The notes beneath the pieces are model-generated. The model did no database searches. It saw only the letters and a program-made list of their open reading frames with translations, and had not been told where the DNA came from. Shown piece after piece: positions 33,035-43,032 of a DNA stretch of 46,027 bases. The first letter of the stretch is position 1; each line of letters opens with the position of its first letter. Source of the DNA: Paenibacillus sp. Soil787 (GTDB lineage: Bacteria > Bacillota > Bacilli > Paenibacillales > NBRC-103111); assembly GCF_001429545.1 (NCBI RefSeq), contig NZ_LMSP01000026.1, forward strand, positions 1 through 46,027, given 5' to 3'. Both the position numbers and the translations under genes were made by a program.

Positions 33035-33264
33035 TCATCAAATCATCGATATGATTCAGATTATTCAAACCGAGTCGCAGCAAAACGATTATAGCTATGG
33101 ATACCATTTTCAATGTTATGGAGAAAAGCGCATCGGCTACTCAGAATGTTTCCGCAGCAGCACAGGAGCAGTTGGCATTAATGGAAGAAATCGCGGCTTC
33201 CTCAGAGTCATTATCTAGGATGGCTATTGAGCTACAAGAGATAAATGAAAAATTTAAAACTTAA
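33035..33264 (+). pseudogene. C-terminal remnant of a methyl-accepting chemotaxis protein
   Basis: Two short frames with a shift near 33085: HQIIDMIQIIQTESQQ and IIAMDTIFNVMEKSASAT, the latter continuing QNVSAAAQEQLALMEEIAAS, SESLSRMAIELQEINEKFKT and stop at 33262-33264. This is the last methylation helix of a chemoreceptor. The rest of the receptor is absent. A terminator follows. Confidence 0.75.
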
Positions 33265-33277
33265 TACGATTTATGAC

Positions 33278-33306
33278 ATAAGGACAACCTTGAAGGGTTG
33301 TCCTTA
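33278..33306. terminator. Bidirectional terminator between the receptor remnant and the TerD-vWA gene
   Basis: ATAAGGACAACC (33278-33289) pairs with GGTTGTCCTTAT across a short loop, flanked by T-rich sequence on the right. Confidence 0.85.
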
Positions 33307-33315
33307 TTATTTCGT

Positions 33316-34575
33316 TTAAATTCGAATAATTCTTTTGGCCGCTGCCTCTTTAAGCCATAATGGAAATTCATTCAAAAGAAGGTTATACAGCGTTTCATCA
33401 GAAATCGAAGCAATATCCTCAATGTGAATAAAATTAGCGTTGTCTACGATTCGTCCTTCCATCGTGTCTAATTGCTTCAGCACATCAAAATCGGAATCGC
33501 CAATGCCTATGAATTGCCAGAAAATCGGTTGTACAGCTGATTCGGTGATGACTTTCTTGATGGGTTTTACGACTCCGCCGTCATTGATGAATACCATAAA
33601 TACGGGTATAGAGGAGTCTTCTTCAACGGTATATTTACGAATCACGTCCTGCATGACGGGCGGCTCATTATTTCGGCCAAACTTGTGTATCATTTTGTTA
33701 TTCATAATATGCTTCTGCACATAGTGTTCGAAATCTGCCTCCGTAGCGGAAGGCAACCTGCTGAATTCATTATCGTAGATCCAGACGTCCAGTGTCGCAT
33801 TATCATCAAACCTACAAGCGACAGCCAGAATGCGCTCAACCACTTCCTGTACCGTTCCGTTCTTGTACAACGTCTGCATGGATCCTGAAATATCGAGAAC
33901 TAAACCTACTCTGGCGGTAAAGTTGGTCAACTTTTTCTTTTCCAATGTGATCTGAACGATTTTCTTACGTAAATCGATAGATGTTAAGATCGTTTTCCCC
34001 GCTGTTGCAGCTATTTCTTGTTCGGCTTCCTCTGCGATCTCAAGTCCGAAATTCGTGCATAATGCCTCTAATCCTCCATAAAATCCGCTGCCAATTGCGT
34101 TGAATTTCCAATCCCCATTGTGCCTGTATAACTCGCCAACTACAATGGCAGTTTCCTTGGATAGATCCGAACCATATTCAAAGCGGAATATTTCTTCACC
34201 ATTATCGGCATTAACGAGTCGTAAGTATGAATTCGATATATCCTTCATCCTATGTCCATGCTTCTCGCCCTCGTGAATTGTTAGGGTAAAAGCTATTTTG
34301 GCAACGCTATTCGGTAGCTTGGATAAAGAAATGCTGATTGCTTCCTTGTCTATGCCATCTAATTGTTTATGATTCACTGCTCCGCTCTGCGCAGAGGAAT
34401 TGCCGTAAAAGATGAAATCCTCATCCCGCTCGCATCGGTTATTATCCGATAACATAAAACAGGCAGCGTCAATGTTCATTGCGACAACGGAAGATGACCA
34501 CCCGAATTGTAGGCTAAGGTTAGACAGATTAGTTCCTTTTGTGATATCCAATTTTTGTCCTTTTAACAGTAACAT
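33316..34575 (-). CDS. TerD-vWA domain stress protein
   Basis: A 419-residue cytoplasmic fusion. The N-terminal TerD domain (about 1-180) keeps WSSSVVAMNIDAACFML, the FIFYGN turn and ELYRHNGDWKFNAIGSGF, with the acidic residues used for calcium binding. The C-terminal von Willebrand A domain begins near 222 with a MIDAS motif D228-x-S230-x-S232 (DISGSM) and includes VFINDGG. This is the TerF-like layout from tellurite-resistance/stress islands. Here it is a single gene with no ter partners nearby. GGAGATG precedes the ATG. Function in this context is unknown. Confidence 0.88.
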   Translation of the reverse strand: MLLLKGQKLDITKGTNLSNLSLQFGWSSSVVAMNIDAACFMLSDNNRCERDEDFIFYGNSSAQSGAVNHKQLDGIDKEAISISLSKLPNSVAKIAFTLTIHEGEKHGHRMKDISNSYLRLVNADNGEEIFRFEYGSDLSKETAIVVGELYRHNGDWKFNAIGSGFYGGLEALCTNFGLEIAEEAEQEIAATAGKTILTSIDLRKKIVQITLEKKKLTNFTARVGLVLDISGSMQTLYKNGTVQEVVERILAVACRFDDNATLDVWIYDNEFSRLPSATEADFEHYVQKHIMNNKMIHKFGRNNEPPVMQDVIRKYTVEEDSSIPVFMVFINDGGVVKPIKKVITESAVQPIFWQFIGIGDSDFDVLKQLDTMEGRIVDNANFIHIEDIASISDETLYNLLLNEFPLWLKEAAAKRIIRI

Positions 34576-34721
34576 GTGTTCATCTCCTCAAATCATGACC
34601 TTTAGATAAGCTATCATTCAAAGCGTAATATCATATTTTCGACAATTTACTGCCGTATACCTCTTGATCCCTTGCTCTAACTCAGCGTTGGCGACAAATA
34701 CCAGTCGATGCAAACTTGCAG

Positions 34722-34965
34722 CCGATGGTCGGCTTGGTTATCGCTTTCAAGGACTACAATCTGATGAAAGGCTCGATCTCGTTGTACGCGACGAGTCGCT
34801 CGTCACTCCGATACCAAAGCTCACGCTGATTACGCTCGTCGAGAATAGTTGCGCAACATTCACGAGCGAATCCGGCATCACTTCGGCGAGTCGTACGGTC
34901 TAAGCTTTCCCGAGGAATCAGAGGAGGGTTTGCTAATTTGCGTTAGACTGCCTGAGCCGGATGGC
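34722..34965 (+). pseudogene. Remnants of an LplB-type permease and a YesM-type kinase
   Basis: PMVGLVIAFKDYNLMKG at 34722-34771 is the start of an LplB sugar permease. It runs at once into PIPKLTLITLVENS (about 34808-34849), the N-box of a YesM kinase, and then in another frame NIHERIRHHFGESYGLSF and EEGLLICVRLPEP (about 34855-34963), that kinase's C-terminus. Large parts are deleted. Confidence 0.7.
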
Positions 34966-34987
34966 CCTGAAGTTTTCCGGGTAAAGG

Positions 34988-36221
34988 GTGAAGGGGTTAG
35001 CAGGCTATGTGCGGGAAAGATATCCGCAGGTTCATATCATGATTTTGACCACGTATGGGGAATTCGATTTCGCCAAGCGTGCCATATCGATTGGCGTGTC
35101 AGGCTATATGATCAAGCAGGTGCAGGTGGCTGATCAGCTTCTGACGGCTTGCCGCAAGGTCGCCGAAGTGATCTACCGTGACATGGACGTGGCTCACCAG
35201 CTGCAGCTTCAAGGACTTCAGCAGCGGCAAAACGACTGGCAAGAAAGACGACAATGGCTGGAGCGGATGTTATCTGCTCCGGCTTCCTTGGGTACACACC
35301 CACTGCCGCCGGGACTTGATACAATCGAAAGGCAGTCGGGCTTCGTCGCTTTACTGTCCGTAGGTTGGAGCGGGCGTGAGTTATAAGGAATAGCGAGTCA
35401 GCAGGGCGAGCAGGCAGTACTTTTGCAGGCGGAAGCCGGACAAGTTACCGAGCGTCGGTACGGAGAGACCGTAGGTGATGGCAAGGTCGTCGCTGTCGCT
35501 GTGCCTCGGAGAAACGACAGGCTGTTTGTGTTTATGAGGATGCCGAATATCCATAGCGATGCCGCTAGGCTCAGCTTTCTTCGCGAGGAAGCAGGGGCTG
35601 TTCTGGATGAAGTGCGTGCCGTAACTGGCGTTCGGGGGCATACGCATGTCCTACTTAGACAGACAGGCGAAGTGGCTTGGGCAGAGTTGGTCCGTACGGT
35701 GTCGGATGCTCTGGACGCTTTCTTTTATCATCCGACACCGATGATCTCCGACGTGACGTCTGAGTGGTTCACGATGATTCCCCCTTCGCAGTATCGGGAA
35801 TGGGCGGCTACGGTTCAAAATGCACTGCAGCAGCGTTCGGCCATCTCGTTCCGCGAGGCGATTCACACCACTGCTGCAAGAGGGAGTTCCGCCCTTACGT
35901 CCTGCGGAGCTGATTCATGTCTCGCACAAGCTGCCTGATCCGGCTTTGTCGGAAACTCCAGCTTCCGTTACGGAGCGAATGACCGATCTTGCATCGGTCG
36001 AGACCTGGGAGGAATTTGGCTGCTGGTGGGATCAAACGGTTAACGAGCTGGAGCGGGCATTCGGGGAGCATGTGAGGATGTCCTACCGCATGGAAGTTCA
36101 AAGCATGTGCCGCTTTATTCAAGAAAAAACATGCAGAGAACATCCAAATTTCCGATCTTGCGTGCTACTCAAAGCCTATACCGGGTTTACGCCGACGGAA
36201 TTTAAAAAAACCAATAGTTAG
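34988..36221 (+). pseudogene. Decayed YesN/AraC-type response regulator
   Basis: Three frames in order: a half receiver domain (YPQVHIMILTTYGEFDFAKR, AISIGVSGYMIKQV) lacking the phospho-acceptor half; a middle domain (35423-35938) with RRNDRLFVFMRMPN; and a last frame ending CRFIQEKTCREHPNF ... AYTGFTPTEFKKTNS. The end is the AraC helix-turn-helix tail with its centre deleted. Frameshifts lie near 35385 and 35880. With the preceding fragments it is the ruin of an LplB/YesM/YesN locus. Confidence 0.75.
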
Positions 36222-36381
36222 GAGACCGTTCATCCTCATACGCTCTCTTGAGGATTGGATGAATGAATCCATATTCTCTATTTGAATGATGTTGTAGAAT
36301 TTAAAATTGACTTGTATATTAAAAAAGAGAATTGGGATCGCGTCTAGGGCGCTTTTCCTTATTAGTAATTTTTACCACATT

Positions 36382-36540
36382 AAGTAATGATTGCTCGCAT
36401 TCTTCCGAACTCTTGGCTTTTTCTCTTCACTTTTCCCTTGTCAGGCAGCTTCGTTGAGGGGATCTTGATCATGTTCAAAACATCATCCACCCACTTGTCG
36501 CTATCATCAGCATATGTGAGGATTGTACTTAATATCTGTC
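36382..36540 (-). pseudogene. Unidentified headless reading frame
   Basis: The minus strand reads LSTILTYADDSDKWVDDV, LNMIKIPSTKLPDKGK, VKRKSQEFGRMRAIIT and stop, with a stop codon instead of a start upstream. It looks like a C-terminal remnant. Family unknown. The rest of 36222-36587 holds nothing I can support. Confidence 0.3.
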
Positions 36541-36587
36541 AGCAGCTCGCTTCCGGCTTCTTGCTAAGTCGGATCCATTCACGTAAA

Positions 36588-36610
36588 AAAACGGGCTTTC
36601 GCCCGTTTTG
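36588..36610 (-). terminator. Terminator downstream of the solute-binding protein gene
   Basis: AAAACGGGC (36588-36595 and neighbours) pairs with GCCCGTTTT. On the minus strand the stem is followed by T7. It lies about 100 bases after the stop of the binding-protein gene, beyond the dispersed repeat. Confidence 0.8.
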
Positions 36611-36626
36611 AAGTAGTAATTTTCTT

Positions 36627-36701
36627 AGTAGATAAGAAAGTATAAGTTTTATACTTTTGCTTCGCATCTACCTGAAGGACGACGGAGTCGTTTATCCTTA
36701 C
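36627..36701. repeat. Dispersed repeat, copy 2
   Basis: AGTAGATAAG, AAGTATAAGTTTTATACTTT (itself palindromic) and the 31-base block from 36671, one base different from 8042-8072. It fills the space between the binding-protein gene and its terminator. Confidence 0.75.
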
Positions 36702-36709
36702 AACAGTAT

Positions 36710-38392
36710 TTATTTTTTGGTTACTGACGTGTACCACTCGTTGACTTCCTTCGTTGTCTGGTCACCGCCATTCGCCTTCCAACTGGCGACGAATTCGTCA
36801 AACGCATTCACCGGCAATTTCCCATAAATGATTTTGTTGAATGTTTCCATTTCAGACTGGCGCAGAAGGTTCCATTTCGAAATCATGGTCGGCGTCGCCG
36901 CACCGGTAAAATAGTTTTGCTTACGAATGTCCATTTGTGACATGACGACTTTCGCAGCATACCAGTTTTCAGGTTTGCGGAAATCCGCAATCTGTTTTTC
37001 ATAAGGAGTTTCCGGCTTTTTGCCGTCTGCAAGCTTAACCAGCGTCTTCATATATAGGTCCGGAATCCGCGCTGGTCCGGTTATGAATGTGAAGTCATTG
37101 CTGAAGTCCTTGATCTTGTCTTTATCACTGGTTGGTTTTCCATCTACGATGTCCCAATCATAGCCTTGAGCAAAGCCGTTTTCGAATTTACTGCCAATAG
37201 GTGGATTGGCCAAGTTGTCAAGCATGTAGTTGTAATACAGGAAGATGGCTTCTGGATGCTTAGCATCTTTATTAATCATAAAGCTGCTGTTCACGCCGGA
37301 GTTTTGCCATTTCGTGCCGGCCAGTCCATCTGGACCCGCAGGAACCGGATAGGCTTTATATTTCGAATTTTTTACGTTCTTGATTAAATCCGGAGCCGGC
37401 CAATCAGGAACCCAGTTTGCTCCAGGCAATACACCTGCATTTCCTTTTGTCCAGATCTCGGCAGATTTACCTTCGTCCCACAAAGCTGCATCAGGATGGA
37501 TATAGCCTTTGTTCATCCATTCTTGAAGCTTCGCTAGCGCTTTCTTAGCACCCGGGTTGATAGAACCATATTCAAGCTTGCCATTTGCATCTTTATTCCA
37601 TTGCTCCTCTACAGAGCCATACGCCCCGAACAGCCAATCAAGCCCGCCCATCCATGTGTTCGTATTGTTTTTCAAGGAAATCGCGAGAGGATAGACGTCT
37701 TTAGGTGCAAGCCCGTCCGGGTTCTGATTCTTGAATTTGTCCATCACATTCTCTAAATCTGCGATCGTCTTAGGAGCCGTAAGATTCAGCTTTTCCATCC
37801 AATCTTCCCGGAGCCATAACATCGTATCGTCATTGTCGGTATATTCCAGAATTGGCAGGTTGTACTTCTTGCCATTCCTTGTGAAAGGGTACCATAGTTC
37901 TGGATGTTGAGCGGCATGGTCTTTCCAAGTTTGGTTAGCGTACTTATCAAACAACGTGTCAATGGCAACAAACTGGCCGGAATCGATCAATTGGTTGGTT
38001 AGTACGGGGTCAGTTGGTACGAATACGAAATCTGGCAGCTTCTCGCCGGAAGCAATAGCAAGCTGCAGTTTTTGCTTATATTGATCCCCGCCGGCAGGGT
38101 ACCAGGTATCTTTGTGCTTGATTCCTAAGGTCTCCAGCATCCAACGATCGTGGACATTGTTTTCTTTGGTGTCGCCTTTGACGTACTTCTTTGGCGGGGC
38201 AAACATGACAACGGTGCTAATCTCAATTGGCGGATCGTATTTGCCTTTGGTGAATCCGGCATCGGATGCAGCAATGTCTTTCGAACCGGTATTGTCTGAT
38301 TTTCCTGTCTCACCGGTCTTTGAGCTGCAAGCTGAGACCACGATGAGTGAAGTGGCCGCGATCAGCAGCCATGACTTTTTGAATGTACTCAT
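36710..38392 (-). CDS. Extracellular solute-binding lipoprotein of a LplB/YtcP-type sugar transporter
   Basis: A 560-residue lipoprotein. The signal peptide ends at lipobox VSAC with C22, followed by a Ser/Gly/Lys linker. The mature part has the large (more than 500 residues) family-1/LipO-like fold seen with LplB and YtcP permeases, with stretches such as GEKLPDFVFVPTDPVL and NLPILEYTDNDDTMLWLRED. The ligand is probably an oligosaccharide derived from plant or microbial polymers, by analogy only. It is on the same strand as the two-component genes, 107 bases after the regulator, and opposite to the permeases 3.6 kb away with which it should work. Confidence 0.9.
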   Translation of the reverse strand: MSTFKKSWLLIAATSLIVVSACSSKTGETGKSDNTGSKDIAASDAGFTKGKYDPPIEISTVVMFAPPKKYVKGDTKENNVHDRWMLETLGIKHKDTWYPAGGDQYKQKLQLAIASGEKLPDFVFVPTDPVLTNQLIDSGQFVAIDTLFDKYANQTWKDHAAQHPELWYPFTRNGKKYNLPILEYTDNDDTMLWLREDWMEKLNLTAPKTIADLENVMDKFKNQNPDGLAPKDVYPLAISLKNNTNTWMGGLDWLFGAYGSVEEQWNKDANGKLEYGSINPGAKKALAKLQEWMNKGYIHPDAALWDEGKSAEIWTKGNAGVLPGANWVPDWPAPDLIKNVKNSKYKAYPVPAGPDGLAGTKWQNSGVNSSFMINKDAKHPEAIFLYYNYMLDNLANPPIGSKFENGFAQGYDWDIVDGKPTSDKDKIKDFSNDFTFITGPARIPDLYMKTLVKLADGKKPETPYEKQIADFRKPENWYAAKVVMSQMDIRKQNYFTGAATPTMISKWNLLRQSEMETFNKIIYGKLPVNAFDEFVASWKANGGDQTTKEVNEWYTSVTKK

Positions 38393-38499
38393 TTTTGTTT
38401 TCCCCCTACGTTGTAAGATTACTACATGCTAACTCTACCAACTTATTGGGGAAGGTATCTATATGATTATTTTAGTTTCCGTAAGACTTTGTTAGGCAA

Positions 38500-40107
38500 T
38501 TAAATGCCGTCTCTAAATTCTTGTGGCGTTACACCGAACTGGCGTTTAAACACTTTGATAAAGTAAGCTGGATCCAAATAACCGACTTCCATGCTGATTT
38601 GATACACCTTTTTGTCGGTTGTCTTTAGCAAATGACAAGCCCGCTCCATTCGGAGAGAGGACATGTAATCGCTTATTCCTTCACCGGTTTCAATCTTATA
38701 AATTTTGGACAAATGTGTCGGGTGCAAATTCACGTGGTCTGCAAGCGCACGCAGTGAAACATCGAGATGAAGGTTTTTCTCCGCAAAATCCTGAACTTTT
38801 TTCACATACGTGGATCGTATATCTTTGATTTCATTCGATGCATTCTCTTTTAGCTTGCCAAGTACACCCAGAGACCACTTTCTAAGCTTGCTAATGGAGG
38901 AGAAGGCCTCTCCGCTCTGCAAGGATTCAATCTCTGGTCCTATTAAGTTAGCTAATGAGTTGCCGTTCCGATGCGCTATATGCGTGAAGGAAGAAGCGAT
39001 TGAGAATCCAGCTTCCATACAGTGCTCCCAGGATTCGGACCATCTATCATCAAGTTCCGCGAACACGGTCAATAGTTTATCTTCCGCCGCATCCCAACGC
39101 CCGACCTCGAGCAGGTTAATCAATGTCGGAGGCATATGGATAGCGTCCAAGGTTCCCTTCGAAACGTTTTGCTCGTGATCACCAACGCTCATGACGAACT
39201 CCCGTTCATCCCCAACAATTTGCCGGAAATAGCCCGAGGCCTGCCTATAATGGTCTGATAACTGGCTCGGGAATTGGAACCACTCCGTAATCACGATGGA
39301 CAGAGATCCTTTCAAGAACTGTTTCACTTTATACTGAAGCTGCATGGCAAGTTTTTCCAAAACCGTTTCTTTCCCAACGTCAGAATGATCTTCCTTGAGC
39401 TGAAGCAGAAAGGCAAGATACCCATGCTCTTCCTTAACACCCCAGACCTCTGTAAATTCTCCGATAATCTCTTCGGCCATATTGATGATTGCATATTCCA
39501 ACAACTGCTGCCCATTGTTTTTATATTGCCCGAATTCTTCCTCCATTCGGACGAGCAGGAGGGCACAGTCCCCATAACGGAAAGGTAATCCGTAATTCTC
39601 CAGCTTCCGACTCCATTCGTCGGAGGACATGCGATGACCTCGAAAGGCGTCAAGAAGCAATTGGCCACGAAGAAGCGGTAAGTTTTCCCGAAGGGTGTAT
39701 TGGGTGCGTTCATAGGAGCTAATACTTTCCCATTCCGTATTCAATTGATCGATCGCGGCCTTGACTGCGTCAAACAATTCGTTGTCGGTCGGCGGTTTAA
39801 GCAGGTAGTCCACCGCCTGGTGCCGGACGGCCTCTTTCGTAAACTCAAAGTCGGAATGACCGGATAAAATAATGCATTTTATTTTTTTATCAAACATGCG
39901 AATTCGCTCTATCAGCTCTATACCGGTCATTTCGGGCATGAGAACATCGGATATGACAATATCGATAGGATGCGTCTCGAGGATTTGAAGCGCCTCATGG
40001 GCAGAATAAGCTTTATGAACCTGTTCGATGCCGAGCGTATGCCAAGGTTTGTGCATGGATAGGTTGTCTACCCAGTGAGCTTCATCGTCTACTATGATCA
40101 TTTGCAT
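38500..40107 (-). CDS. YesN-type response regulator with AraC DNA-binding domain
   Basis: A 535-residue regulator. The receiver domain (1-about 120) has D7-D8, phospho-acceptor D54 in VISDVLMP and the lysine in YLLKPP. A long middle domain follows, then a double helix-turn-helix AraC domain (about 435-535) with VSLRALADHVNLHPTHLSKI and EVGYLDPAYFIKVFKRQFG ending TPQEFRDGI. It is phosphorylated by the sensor kinase encoded immediately upstream (one base between stop and start) and should activate the transporter genes. Confidence 0.93.
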   Translation of the reverse strand: MQMIIVDDEAHWVDNLSMHKPWHTLGIEQVHKAYSAHEALQILETHPIDIVISDVLMPEMTGIELIERIRMFDKKIKCIILSGHSDFEFTKEAVRHQAVDYLLKPPTDNELFDAVKAAIDQLNTEWESISSYERTQYTLRENLPLLRGQLLLDAFRGHRMSSDEWSRKLENYGLPFRYGDCALLLVRMEEEFGQYKNNGQQLLEYAIINMAEEIIGEFTEVWGVKEEHGYLAFLLQLKEDHSDVGKETVLEKLAMQLQYKVKQFLKGSLSIVITEWFQFPSQLSDHYRQASGYFRQIVGDEREFVMSVGDHEQNVSKGTLDAIHMPPTLINLLEVGRWDAAEDKLLTVFAELDDRWSESWEHCMEAGFSIASSFTHIAHRNGNSLANLIGPEIESLQSGEAFSSISKLRKWSLGVLGKLKENASNEIKDIRSTYVKKVQDFAEKNLHLDVSLRALADHVNLHPTHLSKIYKIETGEGISDYMSSLRMERACHLLKTTDKKVYQISMEVGYLDPAYFIKVFKRQFGVTPQEFRDGI

Positions 40108-40108
40108 G

Positions 40109-41923
40109 TTATGTGTCTCCTTGTATGAAGGGATGATGGCGATGTTCTTCTCCAGAGGTTATTTCCCAAATAATCTCTGTTCTAAATCCTCCTAGATGCG
40201 ATTTCGTGAAATAGAGATAAGAATTATCACCAAATTGGTGAATGATCCGCTGGTTGGTATTCCAAAGGCCGCAGCCCATCTTCTCTTGTAAGGGCTCCCG
40301 CATTTTATGATTTAACGCTTTTTGCTGATCCTCCGTCAACCCGGGACCGTCGTCATCGATATAAATCCGGCAGAAGCCGTTTGACATCTCACCGCTGATT
40401 CGAATTTCACCCGACGAATACGATTTCCCAACCCCATGGATGACGGCATTTTCTACAATCGGCTGCAGCAGCAAGCGCGGAACTTGTTGGTTCAGCAGTT
40501 CTTCGGGTATATCGATATGATAATCAATTCTGCCGTTACGCAGCTTCTGAATGTCGAGATAGCTCCCGATCAGTCGAATTTCTTCGTCCAGACTAGCCGT
40601 TTCCCGCTCCATTCGGGTCGTGTAACGGTAGTATGCGCTCAGATTATACGCCATGGAAACGACAGCCTCTTCGTTCTTCATCTGGGCCATGTTAGCAATG
40701 TAGCCTAGGCAATTGTAAAGAAAATGCGGATTAATTTGGGCCTGCAATTGCTTCAAAGTCGCATCCCTGGCCCTGAGTTTCTCATTGAGCACGTTTTCAA
40801 TTAAACCTTGAATTTGCTGAGACATATCATTAAATCGATGAAACAGAAAAGAAAATTCATTGTGCGCATTGGCGTTAATCCTTACCGAAAAATCTCCCCG
40901 CTGTACGCTCTGCAATCCGCGAATCAGCTTTCTAATCGGACGCTGAACGTTCCGGTAAAGCAGCACGGAGGAAGAAATACCGACCACAAAAAGCAGGACC
41001 ATTGATAAATAGAATAGATTGCGGCTGAACGATATGGGTCCTAAGATTTGATCCAGTGGAACAATGTCAACTAGATGCCAGTCCAATAGGGGGGATTTCA
41101 CGCTACTTACCAAATAATTTTTATTTTCTAATCTCACGACCTGCTGCATGGTAGCTTCCAGTGATTGTCCATCCAAATAATGAATGAGATCACTGGATAG
41201 CTGTGTGGATGCACTGCGATTCAGGATCGGAGTCTCTCCCTTATGGTAAAAGAAAGGATCTCCTTGACCGCCTGCCTTATAAGTGTCCAGCATATTTTGA
41301 ATATTTTCATGACCAAAGCTGGCTTCAACCACCAAATTACTTCCACTCAGCGTATCCTGTTGGCCGAAAGAATCCGTATAGAACCAATAAAAGGCCTTAG
41401 GTTCACCTTGCGGCACGCTTTCGCCATCTCCATAAGTCCATTTTCCGGTCATATTCCTTTTCAAATAATTCTCATCATACTCCGACGTTTTGATGGCATT
41501 AGTAATGGCTTCTTTGTTCTGTTGGGAATACACCGTGTATTTAACTGGCCATATGTTCATAATGCCGGACTGCAGCACCATCTTCTCCTGAACCACATAT
41601 CTAGTTTGCATCCGATCATAGCGATCTTCCCAGATGTTTAATCCATTGAATTTCTGAACATTCGGATCTTTCGAAAAGGTCATGACAAAGTCCATCATCT
41701 GATTGATTCTCGAGTCAATTTGGCTGGATAGAAAAGAGAGCTGTTTGATATTAGATACCTGCAGCTCTTTGCCTATAACATTGAATGCGATTCTATTGGA
41801 ATATGTAAATACGATAATGATTGGGATGAACAAAATGATAATAAGACCGTTCATTTTGGCAAACAGACTAAACCTGGTACCGACCCTTTTTTTGACAAAC
41901 GCAATACCTCTTTGCAGCTCCAT
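40109..41923 (-). CDS. YesM-type sensor histidine kinase
   Basis: A 604-residue membrane kinase. Segment 1 is at about 25-42, an extracellular sensor of about 255 residues follows, and segment 2 is at about 303-323. A HAMP linker (about 324-378) leads to the His_kinase block with H400 in QINPHFLYN. The HATPase domain has LQPIVENAVIHG, DDGPGL and GCGLWNTNQR. It senses an extracellular sugar or the loaded binding protein and pairs with the adjacent AraC-type regulator. It is divergent from the two permease genes. Confidence 0.93.
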   Translation of the reverse strand: MELQRGIAFVKKRVGTRFSLFAKMNGLIIILFIPIIIVFTYSNRIAFNVIGKELQVSNIKQLSFLSSQIDSRINQMMDFVMTFSKDPNVQKFNGLNIWEDRYDRMQTRYVVQEKMVLQSGIMNIWPVKYTVYSQQNKEAITNAIKTSEYDENYLKRNMTGKWTYGDGESVPQGEPKAFYWFYTDSFGQQDTLSGSNLVVEASFGHENIQNMLDTYKAGGQGDPFFYHKGETPILNRSASTQLSSDLIHYLDGQSLEATMQQVVRLENKNYLVSSVKSPLLDWHLVDIVPLDQILGPISFSRNLFYLSMVLLFVVGISSSVLLYRNVQRPIRKLIRGLQSVQRGDFSVRINANAHNEFSFLFHRFNDMSQQIQGLIENVLNEKLRARDATLKQLQAQINPHFLYNCLGYIANMAQMKNEEAVVSMAYNLSAYYRYTTRMERETASLDEEIRLIGSYLDIQKLRNGRIDYHIDIPEELLNQQVPRLLLQPIVENAVIHGVGKSYSSGEIRISGEMSNGFCRIYIDDDGPGLTEDQQKALNHKMREPLQEKMGCGLWNTNQRIIHQFGDNSYLYFTKSHLGGFRTEIIWEITSGEEHRHHPFIQGDT

Positions 41924-42069
41924 AACCGATCCCCCCAGAAGATATCCCTAACAAAACCCTATCCATCCTAACATTGTCTTATAGTTTATGGGTAGCGTTT
42001 GTTGATACTATATATATCAGGGTTTCTCAAAATACACAAATGAGTTTTTAGGGAACGGGGTAGAGAGCT

Positions 42070-43020
42070 ATGGACGCAAATACAGGACATCAAGTGACCC
42101 ACAAGGGCACTGAAGGCATGAAAAAGAAAAGCAGCTACAAACAACCATGGATGCTTCATCTCATGGTGCTGCCTGCTATCATATTGGTTTTCATTTTTTC
42201 TTATCTTCCAATGTCGGGGATCGTTATGGCGTTTCAGGATTATAAATCAGGATTGGGAATAACCGGCTCCCCCTGGGTCGGCTTGAAGCATTTTCGTTAT
42301 ATGTTTGAGAATGATTATTTTTTGAAAATTACGTGGAATACCCTGTTTTTTGCGTGTACCAAGATCGTGATGAACTTAATCATTCCATTTATTTTCGCCT
42401 TGTTATTGAATGAAGTAAGGAACATGGGACTCAAAAGGTCCATCCAAACACTGGTCTACTTTCCCCACTTTCTTTCATGGGTCACACTCGCGGGAATTCT
42501 GATTGATATGCTCGCCCAGACGGGACTTGTCAACCAGTTCCTTTCCAGTGTGTTCGGCATTAAGCCAATTTTCTTTCTAGGCGACGGTAGTTGGTTCCGA
42601 TTTACCATTATTTTCAGTGATGTCTGGAAAGAATTTGGGTTCAATACGATTTTCTTCCTAGCAGCGCTTACGGCCATTAATCCAGCGCTGTACGAAGCAG
42701 CAGAAGTTGACGGAGCGAGCCGCTTCAAGCAAGCGATGCATATTACCATACCATCACTTATACCGATCGCAATCGTAGTTGCAACTTTGGCTCTAGGCAA
42801 TGTACTGAACGCGAACTTCGACCAAGTGTTTAACTTGTATAGTCCTTTGATCTACCAGCAGGGGGATATTATCGACACGTTTGTGTACCGGGAAGGTCTT
42901 CTTAGTGGGCAATTCAGCTTCGCAACGGCAGTTGGTCTATTTAAATCATTTATTAGCTTAATTTTAATCATCATATCCTATCGTCTTGCTTATAGATTCG
43001 CTGGATATCGAATTTTCTGA
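42070..43020 (+). CDS. LplB-type ABC sugar permease
   Basis: A 316-residue permease with six segments. The N-terminal block LMVLPAIILVFIFSYLPMSG and VMAFQDYKSGLG is typical of LplB, and the ATPase-contact loop is YEAAEVDGASRFKQAMHITI. No ATPase gene is in the window, as usual in this family, where a shared MsmX-type ATPase serves many transporters. The ATG at 42070 has only a weak G-rich site (GGGGTAGAGAG); an in-frame ATG at 42118 is possible. Confidence 0.92.
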   Translation: MDANTGHQVTHKGTEGMKKKSSYKQPWMLHLMVLPAIILVFIFSYLPMSGIVMAFQDYKSGLGITGSPWVGLKHFRYMFENDYFLKITWNTLFFACTKIVMNLIIPFIFALLLNEVRNMGLKRSIQTLVYFPHFLSWVTLAGILIDMLAQTGLVNQFLSSVFGIKPIFFLGDGSWFRFTIIFSDVWKEFGFNTIFFLAALTAINPALYEAAEVDGASRFKQAMHITIPSLIPIAIVVATLALGNVLNANFDQVFNLYSPLIYQQGDIIDTFVYREGLLSGQFSFATAVGLFKSFISLILIIISYRLAYRFAGYRIF

Positions 43021-43032
43021 GTAACTGCTTAA

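Noticed and set aside
34664..34903. Plus-strand 79-residue frame as a gene
   Set aside because: The frame with family resemblance is a different one (permease and kinase fragments); this one is a chance opening.
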